This document shows positions 31,948 through 43,900 of a DNA stretch of 64,000 nucleotides, in pieces; within the stretch, counting starts at the first letter, position 1, and each line of letters opens with the position of its first letter. A program made the translations under genes and the position numbers. Where the stretch lies: assembly GCA_958510825.1 (NCBI GenBank), contig OY294052.1:3617816-3681815 (forward strand), in the 5' to 3' direction. Below the pieces are notes generated by a model. It was given only the letters and a program-made list of their open reading frames with translations. It was not told the DNA's origin and did no database searches. This stretch comes from Brachypterus glaber. Its lineage: Eukaryota > Arthropoda > Insecta > Coleoptera > Kateretidae.

Positions 31948-34900
31948 CTAAAAAAAGAAAAATGATTTTTTTTGATAACTCAAGAACGCTTTGAGCTAAA
32001 GACTTTAAATTTGGACCGTAAAAAGTTATGATTGATTCAAAAAGGGGCTGTAATGTCTGAATGGGTTTTATTGACATAAGCAAGAATTTTATTGCATCCC
32101 CATTAAAAAAATTTTAAAATCTAATCTCTATTTCTTTAAATAACTGAGATACGACCGTAAACTATGTGCAGTGCAAAATTTTGTAAAAAAGGTAGATGCG
32201 CAAGTGGACACTTTTGATAAAGTCGACTTGAAAAAACATTAGACATAGCTTTAATCCCTTGTCGCTCAAGGTCATCGTCAATAAGATTTTTGGTACCGTT
32301 TTTTGACCACTTTTAAAAAAATGTCAAACTGGTACCTTTTCTAGACGGGTGGAAAAATGAAGTTTATAAAATAAGATATCAAATTGACTTCAGTTTTCCT
32401 ATATTTTTGGACTCTTTCCTTTTGTTTTTTCCTTGTAGCTTTATCGGAAATTTATTAAAAGAAAATTTAATTAAAATTAATTTTACCTATGATTGAAATT
32501 TTACTAGTGTCAGAATTTGGCATCTAATAAAAGTAAAAATATATCAAAATTTATTAAAATGCATATGTCTCCAAACGATAAAAATTATTACATATGTTTT
32601 TGTAGGGAATTAAACATAATTTTCAGGTATTCAAAAACTTTTGTCCTACTATAAATAAGTGATATATCGCTAAAAATTATAGTTTTTGTCCATTTTGCCC
32701 CCTTGCCCTACGCTAATGTTAACCATATTTGATATGACGCAAAAAGAAAATGTCCTGAATCGTTTGGTCAAAGAATTTTTCAAATCGGCCATTCCGTTAA
32801 AAAGTTATAGGTTTACATACAGACCGACAGACAGACATTTTTTTAATACCTAGTTTTTTCACATTTTCTCGACGATTCATGACATTCTTAAGCTGAAAAT
32901 GCAAACAAATTGTTTTTGATTTTTCGGTCGATTTTAAGAAAGGGTGTTTTCACCCGTAAAAGTTTTTTTTTTTTTTCGAAAAATAATACCTTGTGTTGGT
33001 GATCCGAACAACGAACTTTGCGGACTGGAAGAGCTATAAATCGAACCTGTTGGTGTTGGCGAACTGTACAAGGAACCGTTCGAAGATCCCGTCGAACCCC
33101 AGTCCACGGCCGTCTGTGATTTTATAGCGTTATCCAGGTCTTTTAAAGCTGCGTATTTGTCTTCTACTGGCTGAGGCGGTGATGTTTTGACAACCTGACT
33201 TTGTTGTTGGGTTTGTGAGGGAAGCCATGCGTTGTTTGCATTGTTTACAGCTGCCGGAATAAGTAAATCTGAAAAAAATATAGAAAATATACAATTTTTG
33301 AAAAAAGACTGACAAGGATTCCTTAAAATTTCCCCATGGTCAATTTTCACGGTTTGAATAAATTCAAAATCTAGCCATAATAGTATATTCTATAACTAGT
33401 ATGGAATAGACAATATTTCGCGCGAGCGGAAAGTTTGTCATACGAGCCGGCAGGCGAGTCTGACTGTCCCGAGAGCGCGGAATGACTGACTATTCCATAC
33501 ATGTTGTAGACTATACTTTTTCTTCGACTGCAAATATGAAACACTATGGCTTTAAACTGCAGACAAGGTTAAAAACAATGTTTTTTGTGACTCGACATTG
33601 TAAATGCAATAAAACACATATTTTTAAATAAAGCAATTAATGTTATTTAATAACTTTATCAAATCAATACTTAAAACAGATTTTTATTTAATTTTAGCAC
33701 ATATTTACAAATTATAATGCAAAAATTGAAGGTTATGTCAGATTGTTGTGACATTCTAACACTTGATACGGATTATTCATGCCGTATCTAGAGCTAGAAT
33801 GGATTCATTCTGTGTTTGAAAAGTATGTGTATTTGCTTACATTCTAAAGCAGTCGTAGAAAAAATAGATTTTTCTTTCTTTTTAGTAAGGGTAATGCGAT
33901 CTATACACTGAAAAAAAGAGTCAAGGGCCAACCATTTTAAATGGTTGGTACATCCACAAACCTGGTCTAAAAAACTATCTAATTTGACCATAGGAAAATT
34001 TGTATAAATCCTCTGCCATTTCCATCAAAGCAGGGACAAAAAACGGCTGTTTTCGGTAATATTTTTCTTTGTCTTCTAATAAACAAAACTAGCTTCTCTT
34101 TATCAAATATAATTATAAATACTATATTCACTAAATTTTCGTATAAAACCCTCACTAGAATGACAAAGCAGTACTTTATGATACATTTCATTTTTTAATT
34201 GGAAATTATTAGCTCAGCGTTTAAGTCTGCCTTAAAATGTTCGGTGCAACTGAAGATACAGCTTAGAGTTTACTAATAATTAGTAATTTAATGTAAATAA
34301 AATTACATGATTGAAAAAAAAATGCTTTTAATCCCTGGTATGGGTTCGTTCAAGTATTACGTAACGCACTTTTTGGGCAAGTGTGACCTCCCCTTCCATT
34401 GAAGTAACGCTGGTGCTCTATCCTCTAGATGCGTTACATAATGATTGAACGAACCCTATAGAGTCAAAATAGCTATTAATTCAAGCAATACTTAATATTG
34501 TGTATAAATCTATTATAGTTATAGTAACTAAGAGTTGGAAAAGCTAATAATTCTGAATGAAAGTTGGTAAAAATATAAATTCTACAAAATTAGAACCTAA
34601 TAGAAGGAATGGTCAAAGTTTATAGTCTTATAATTAGTGTTAAAATAATATAACAATAGTTATTATATTTTCAGTGACCATACCTGATAAAACTAAAGAA
34701 AAAATGCTTTCTAATGCTTTGGTGAATATTAGTTAATATAAAATGTGGGAAAATATACATAAGAGTAACGAAATTAGAAAAAAAGGCATTAGGTAATATA
34801 AAGAGTTAGTAAAACGTACCACAATATGCCTAACGGGATTCAGTACTAATTTTAAAAATAAAATTATGCAAAAGATGTTTGATGTAAGGTCATTTTATAT

Positions 34901-37900
34901 AGGCTTGGTTTGTTCTTGGTCGTCTGTTTATTGGACTTAAATTATCCCTTTACGGAAAAAAAAAACAGAACAGAACAAGGTAAGTTCAGATGAGTAAGTG
35001 ACTCTAGTTTGATAGTATATTCTAGATTTTTTTACTGCTTATACTTTTTAAAGCGGTGATAATTTAAAGGAATAATCAACCCCATGGCCTGCAAAATCTC
35101 CAGATTTGATATCATTACATCTTCGGTAAAAAGAGCAGTTTGGTAATTAAGAAAATGCCTTATAAAAAGGCATTTTAGAATTTTCATTATAATAGAAATA
35201 TAACCTTACTGATATAGGTTAATACTGACATCAAATTAACAATATTTGGAAAAACGAGACATACAAAAGTATAACTATTATTAATAATTATACTTTCGTT
35301 TCCCTCTATAGAACTTCTCTCTTTCTCTAATCTAAATGTAGCGCTGACCATTTACAAACTATTTTTGACATTTAAAATGATAGTTACTACATCTTGTTTT
35401 GCTAAATCATGGCAACTACGTTTTTTCAAATTAAAAATTTTAAAAGCGGCTAAAGGCTAATGAATCACCCTGTATGTTAAAAAAACTTAGGCATTATGCA
35501 GTACTTCTTACTGACTCTGTACAAGATTGCAGGTTGAAGTACATCACTTAAGTGGCGAGCCAAACTTACTGCGTGGCCTTTTATTAATATTGTGGCATTT
35601 AGGAAAAAGAGGCACTTGATTTAAGACGGGACCGCAATTTGTGAATTGTAAATCAAATATACTGAAGTTGTCTGTAATAAAAGAAAAAAAGATTGAATTT
35701 CAAAAATAAATAGTGCCAAAAAATTAGTGATCACAGCTAAAAAAATCTGGTGTAATGTGCTGTTTTGGAAACTGTAAACGTATTAGATATTTTCTTTAAA
35801 ACCCAATATAAGAAATGTTATTACTTAAACCAAGCCCTTTTACTCAATGATTCAAGTTTTAATTTATTTGTCTAAGTAAGTTACGAATTCAACTTCATTT
35901 AAGCAAAACATTTGATTTAAGTACTTAAAACGCATGCGGATATACACAACTTGATCCAATAGTAATTTTTTTTAATTGTAAAACGGTTTTGGGGATTTTT
36001 GTTGTTCATAAGTTGGTAACAAAAACAAATGAAAGTTATTAGAGATTTCTAAAAATACTGGTTTGGACTTTTATAATATATTAATAAATATGTATGTTTT
36101 GTGTATGATTTTGGGCTGTGTTTGATTTTGTGTCAGTTAGATTCAAGTTACAATGTAAAATATATCAAAATATCATTTGTTCTTAGAATTTTAAACATAG
36201 TGTTAACTGTAATGCCAACCCAAAACAAAAATCCCTAAATCAGTCATCAATTTAAATGTAAGTATTTTTAAACTTTAGATCAAAATAGAAAAAATTGTAT
36301 AAAGCACTTGTTTCCTAACACGTTTTTAGAGCAGTAGTACTTTAGAAAACTCGCCGCAAGCGGCTCGTTTTCTAAACTTGTACTCGTGCGCTAAAAACGT
36401 ATGTTATGAAACTAGTTCTTTAATATGCTTTTGCGCCACTTGGAATATAATAAGTAACCATTTCTCTACGTGCGGTACATGTGCAGTTTTGGAATAAAAT
36501 CAGAATAAGGTTACCCAATTTTAATTAATTAAAGGAAAATAATTAAAACATCGTTGTTACGTCATGCAATTAGTTTTATTTCGTAATTTGGTTAATTAAA
36601 AAAAAAACACAGACAATAGAAAGGAAAAAATTTCCGGTGCAATTTTAAATCAACTGTTTATTGGTTTAAAGATACTATGTAATTGTTAAGGGTCCTTTTG
36701 CATAAAAAAAATATAATATCTTATTCTTTTAAATAGTACACCCCCGTAACTTTTGAACGGAATGATATACAAGCTTCAAATTTGAAATATTTATGTCACA
36801 CAATAAAAACTATCACTTGCCATAATTTTCAATTTTTTGTTCGGTAGGGCGGCACCAGAGGGCAATGGGGGCCAATAGTTTAAAAGGCACCCTAGGTCTT
36901 GTGATACGTCATTTTAAAGAGCTTAAAATTCTTTATTTAACTATGTAACTATTTATTTTTTAATATTTTTTTTGAAGATTTTTTTTCTTCAAAATTATTC
37001 AAAATTTTAATATTTTGTGCATAAATATTGAAAATTTTACATGAAAATGATAAATAATTATAATTAGTCTCAACATGATAATACACCATGTATTAACTAT
37101 TTTGACCTTTTTGCGCAAAATTTATAAAATTATGTTTTAAACCCTGTATCTTATATTATGACTCACATATTTACGTTTGCATACCACATTTTGAGCCAAA
37201 CCTTAAATTTTCTAATTTTCAAAAAACAAAAAAAAAACAAAGTGCGACGTTAGGCACTCACACATACATATTTATTTTTTTTCATCATGGACAAGAAAAA
37301 CTTTGTTCAGTTTTTTTATTCGCAAGGACCCTTAAAGATACTATGTAATTGTTAAAAATAGTTTGCTAAAAGTCTATTATTGCTTCTTTCTTATTTGAAG
37401 GTCAAAATAAATAAAAATAAATCGGTCATGTTTGACTTTGTTTGCACTACATAAAGGAAAATTTTTTTATAGTTTTTTTTATGTGGAACCGCCCTGCAGT
37501 ATTAAAATTTTTAATTGCTTATTTTTTGCTTCCTATTTTTAATTCTCAAAACGTAAAATTATCTATGTAACTGTAATTTTCTCGAAAAAAGTTGGCCCTA
37601 GGTAAATAAAAAGTAGTGTAACACTGTAGTAGCAACCGTTTAAAAAAAATGCATTTAAGAGGAAGTAACATTTCGTGCCACTAAAAATTTTACTTTTTAA
37701 AAGGCTATAACTCCTTTAATATTAAATGTAGGTGTTTTGGTAAAGAATACTTGTTTGTTTAGTTTTAAATAAAGAATCGTCCTGCAGCATTTAATTTTAT
37801 TGGTGCTTTTTTTGTTCTCCATTCAATATGTCCATCTTCGAAGGGCCACAGCTCATTTCCGGACTTTTTATTTTTTATTTATATTTTTTAACGTAGAATC

Positions 37901-40900
37901 ACCTCTTAAATTTCTCGAACTTATTTCTGAATAACCCTGTATAACGTAAAACTCTAAATTAAAGGAAGTACTTAAAGAATATTCTTCAATACAGTTATAC
38001 CTAGTTTTCTTGGCAAAATCTCAACCTATCAAAATTATTTATGCCTTTTTGGTAAAACTTTATTAATAATTTTAAAAAATTTCTTGAAAACAACTAACAT
38101 ATTTCTACAGATATGAAGAAATTTGTGTTTTAACGATTTTTCGAGACAAATAAACGCCTTACGACGATATAATAAATATAAGTTACATCGGCACTTAGTG
38201 CTACTAAGAGTGCCGTTGTATTGAAATCTTCGCCGAAAAGTCAAAATCTTTGACCACGTTTTTTTTTCACATTTCTCGACGTTTTAGACCATTCTGAGTC
38301 GAAATCAGTAAAAAAAATTTTTGTCTGTCTGTCTAGGTGTAAACTCTCTAACTCCATTTGTACATTAGATATCGACTTGCGATTTTTTGCATATTGTTTC
38401 TTATCGTATTCCAAAGAGCTGATTAGATTTTGAGGGTAAACGATTGGAGGTAAGGGGGTAAAAATAGGGTAAAACTCCTATTTTTAGCGTTTTTTGTTTA
38501 TAATTAAGGCAATTATTATTGTATTTGGTTAATTTAGCACTTATATGAAAGATAATTTTAAATTGGTAAAGAAATGTTATAAACAACGTTTTCCTAAAAG
38601 GCATTGTTTTCGAGATATTGGCGTTTAAAGCAGTAAAAGGTTTTTTTAGCATATCTCACATATTTATAACCTGATTTCAAAAAATTATATTTTAAATAAA
38701 AGCTCTTTTTAAGCCCTTTAAAAAATGTTATATACAGTTTTTTGCTAGAATATAATGTTTTAAAGATACAGAATTTAAAATCAAACAAAACACCTAGTTT
38801 GAAATTTGCAAACTAGATGGCTCTAGTGTACAATAGTGCCGATGTTTTGACCGGGTGCTTGCAACGTTTCATCTAGTTTCTAATTTAAAAATTGTCATTG
38901 TTAAATATTTTTCAGAAATTCTGAGTCAGAATTTTTGCATATCTTTGTACTTGAATACAAATATGAAGTTGTACCCGCTAATTATTGTAAATACTACTAA
39001 TAAAAACTACCTATAGTTGTTTTACAATTAGGTATTCAACATGTTCAAGGTTTAAGTATTTATCAGGAAAATCCGCGTTAAAATTATATATAAAAAATCC
39101 CACGTGTGCAAAGGATCAAATTTTGGGACAAATTTAGGCATGTAATGTTAACAGGGGTGACGTAACCCCTGAAAAAATCACCCCCTTATTAAAATTATAT
39201 AGGGTGAGTAAATTTACCTTATAAGGTTCTTTATGTAAATATTGACTGTGTGTAATAGTCTTAGCTAAAAAAACGTACTATTTATTTATATAATTAAAAA
39301 AAAATGCATTTAAAAAAAAATCAATTTTTAGTCTATACACTGTAAAAAACAAATATGTAATTACACATGATTCTGCATGTAAATGTGATTCAATGCAAAT
39401 ACATGTAAAATTTACTAGATTTTACATGTAATTTTACAATTTTACATGTAATTTTACAAATTTACATGTAATTTTACAATTTTATTTGCAACTTATGTAC
39501 ATGTAAAAACTAGTAAATTTTACAGTCCTCTGTAAAAAATAAATATGTAAATTTACATGCAGAATCATAGGTGATGTGTTGCCATCCAGAGACAAGTAAA
39601 AGTTACGAGATTTTACATGTAATTTTTCGATTTTATATGAATATTACATCTAAATTACATGTAATATTTACATTAAATTGTAAAATTACGATTTTATATG
39701 AATATTACATGTAAATTACATGTAATATTCCTATAAAATTGTAAAATTACATGTAAAATCTCGTAAATTTTACTTGTACCTGCATAGCAACACATTAACT
39801 ACTTTTTTACAGTGCAACACATTACCTACGATTCTATTTATTTTTTACAGTGTAAAGGTACATCTAGTTAGTTTGTTCGTATGTTTTTTGTTGTTAATTT
39901 TTCACTAACTTACATCGTACATCTAGAAAGTTGAAATTTGGCACCGGTGACAATAAAGTGTTATAAAAAATTTCCCTCAACCCTACCTCCAGGATGGGGC
40001 ATCCCCTAAATCACGTTTCTATAATATTTTCATGAAAACTAAGATCTAGTGCACTAATAGTTTTAGGGGTCGCTAACTTTAAATTTGATAATAATATTTT
40101 TTCTAATTCGAATTTTGGTAATTGCCTAGGCGGCAGATTTTAGGGGCGCATTTATTTATATCTTTATTTATATTCTTTAGGGTCTCAATAAATTAGCTGT
40201 AAATCCGGCCTCTTTAGAGCCCCTTTCTTCGTAGAACGAGAAGTTTTGAAGTTCATATGCGCATACCTCGCAGGGCTCTCCTAGACCTGTCTAGCCAGGA
40301 AAAGCGGAATAACCACAGTATTTATTTACATCATAAATCAGATGTTTATAATTACTCTGATCAAGGGTATTAAATAATTTAATAAATTGTTGCATGATTT
40401 AATGCAATTAAAAAGTTTCAATATACACTTATACGATATGTTATGAAACTGAAAAGCCCATCTACGTTTAATTTTGTTTACTTACGCCAAGAGGATCCCA
40501 AAATTTAAAACAAATTTTAAGCTAAAAGTTGTAATATACATAGTATAAAAGTATGTAATGTACGTGGTATAAAAGTATACAAACGTACCTACATGGGAGG
40601 ATTGGTGTAGTGGACTACGGCGTCGTACTTGACGAGTTTATTACCCAAAATAGAGTGAGTTCGATTCTCACCGGCGCCGATTTGCCTTTTTCAGTTAATT
40701 AATAATTGAAATTTGGCGAAGGCGTAAGTGAAGCGGACACTCCCTATAAATTGGTTCGAAAGTCAATTAAAGCCGGTGGTTCCCTCTACTACTAGCCCAC
40801 ACAAGTCCTGGACTTAGGGGATGCTTAATTAAGTAGAATAGTACGAGGTTAAACAAAAATGTAATGTAATGCGCATTCTTAAGTTCTTCTACGCTTGTCG

Positions 40901-43900
40901 ATATACTTCATATTCTGTGCCTTTTAATATTTTGATTTATTTTTTTATTTTGCATTTGTTTTGGTTAAAACAAGATTAGTATAAAAAGCCTAATCACAGA
41001 CCCAACCAGTCTTATTTCGTGATAACTCCCTCTAAAAATTTGCAATATACTTTATTTATTAAGAGTATCGTGTGTTTTGGGGCGCTGAATCCCTACTCGG
41101 GGTCAGTATATTACGCACCGGGTACGCAAACCCAGTTTTTAGTGCACGAGAGTGCAGTGAAATGATTTGCGCCGAGCTGCGTATACTATTTTTCCTACGA
41201 CCTAACACCTAAACATAAAAAAACGCAAAGTTATCTTAAAATTAGTTTGTCAATTTGAGGTTATGTGTTTGACGTTTACTAATTTTCTGATAGCAGATAT
41301 GTAAAATCAGCAGATCGTCATTTCCCAACCGTTGTCATAGGCAACGGGTGGGAAATATGCACTAACTACTAACTAGGTAGTAGGAAATAGTTATTTATTG
41401 TACTAGTGGATATAATATATCGGTTTTATCCAATAAATAACTTAGGAATTCATATTTTTATTAAAAATTTTAATGACATTTACAAGAAAATAATTTGACA
41501 AGTGACAGTTGAGTGAGTAAAATAATTATCCACTCAAAAAAGTAAAAGCCATGCGGGGGTTATTACTGAGTTCATCTATTTAAAATAAAGCTGGTAATTG
41601 TCTTATTATCTGTATGTATTGGATAAACATATTTTTGATTTTTGATATGTGCTGTGTTATAAGGCATTCCGTGAGCCATTGTATAACATAAAAAATACTC
41701 ATCTCATTAATTATAACCATATAAGGGTCCGGTTTGCCGTGAGTACACATTTTTCTTTATTTTTCTTTAATAATAATAATAATAATAATAATAATACAAT
41801 TACAGGAAATGCTTATATCATAAATCGATGAACATTCATCCAATTTATTGTAAAAAAATATGAGGGTCTTCAATAAAGCACTTATACTTTAAAACAAGTT
41901 ATTTTAATGATTATTCTTGCGGTTTGTACTAAGCCATAGAAGGAAGTGGGTAAAATTTAAAATTATTATCAATATTAAAATTTATTAAATCAACGATTTC
42001 AATAAAAAGTTCATGATTGTTTAGTTTTATAATTATAATTGTTTGACATTTTATTGTTTAGAATTTTTACTACATCAGGTTAACACAATTATTAAAGTTT
42101 CATATTTCCTGACTTTTCCACATTTTCCCTAATTTCCCTGCTCTGTAGAAACTCTGCACATTCACATACATTTGATTTGAATGACTCGCCCTATACATGC
42201 TGTAGTTTCATACACAGAGCGTCCCCTCAACTTTTGAGGAGATATGTCCCCCTGTCCATATTTTAAATGCTAAAAATATTATATTTTAAAATATAGCTTA
42301 ATTGACATGTTCCAAATTTTTAGCAGTCAATTGATTCAAAAGTTAAATGGAGGTGACTTTTGGACCACACTATGATTTTGTTTGCGTTTTTTTTTTAATG
42401 ATAATAATGATTTTCTCTAACATTTTCTTATTATACAGGTTTTAAAGATTCATTTCTTTAATAAATTAAAATTATAATTATTACGAGAAGTATTATGTTA
42501 TTATGTTAAATAATTATTAATATTCATTAAATTATGAATACATAAAGGGAAAATAATAATATATCTACTGAACAATTGGTACCAGGAAGTACGTATGTAC
42601 TCACTGACTTCTAAATTGATAATAACATTTTGGACATAAGTTTAAAAAAGAATAATTTAGGTTATTAATTCACATTCCACTTTATCAAGGAGTAAACTAC
42701 AAGAAAAACTGTTTTAAAAAAGTTTCCTGTGACTTTAAACCCTCAGGGTCAAGTGGTTATTTTAATATTCAAGAAGTTTTTACCATTGGATTGCATGAGA
42801 AACGTTAGTAATATAAAATACAAACACAGACACAATAACTTTGAGTCATTTCGCGCACTTGTTTGGCTCATAAAAAATCACCCCAGGAAAACAATGCAAC
42901 TACATACATATGTTAAATATTTAGAAAGTTGGGTATGACTCATGACATACTATACACCCTTTTTCAAACACGTATTATAAAAATAAATTAGAACACAGGT
43001 GACAAATATTGCCTTTTTAGTAAACATTCCTTATTATCAGATTTAAAATTTAATGAACCTAGTATACCTAGACATTCAAATGAGGTTAAAAAGAAAAAAT
43101 ATATAAATATACATTGTTTCGAAAACGTAAATAAAAGAAACGGTAGAAAAGGTAGAAAAATGAGGAAGTTAAATAGCAAATTGCAAAATAGCAAATTAAC
43201 TTTTCCTGTATTTTTGAACCATATCCTTGTGTCTTTTCTTTGTAGCTTTATCGGACTATTTTTCTGACCATTAACAGAAATTTATTAAAATAAAAATTAA
43301 TTGAAATTAATTTTACCTATGATTGAAATTTTACTAGTGTCAAAATTTGAAATCTAATTAAAAATGTAAAAATATATCAAAATTTATTAAAATGCCTATA
43401 TCTCGGAAACTAATAGTCCTACGATAAAAATTATCACATATATTTTTGTAGGGAATTAAACATTATTTTCATTTATGCAAAAAAATGTCTTACTATAAAT
43501 AATAAGTTAGATATTGCCTAAAATTATAGTATTTGTCCGTTTTGCCCCGCTTGCTCTACGCTAATGTTAACCATATTTGATGTGACTCAAACAGAAGAGG
43601 CCCTGAATCGTTTGGTGAAAGAATTTTTTAAATACGGCATTCCATTCAAAAGTTATAAGGTTTACATACAGACCGATAGACAGGCAGAATTTTTTTTAAC
43701 ACCCACTTTTTTCATATTTTCTCGACGTTTCATGACATTCTTAAGCCAAAAATGCAAAAAAATATTTTATCCAATACATACAGATAATAAGACAATTGCC
43801 AGCTTTATTTAAAATAGATAAACTCAATAATAACCCCCGCGTGGCTTTTACTTTATTGAGTGGATAATTATTTATTTTACCCACTCAACTGTCACTTGTC

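Noticed and set aside
40595..40680. Possible functional tRNA gene
   Set aside because: A and B boxes and a T arm are present, but acceptor and anticodon arms do not pair, and a SINE body and repeated tail follow.
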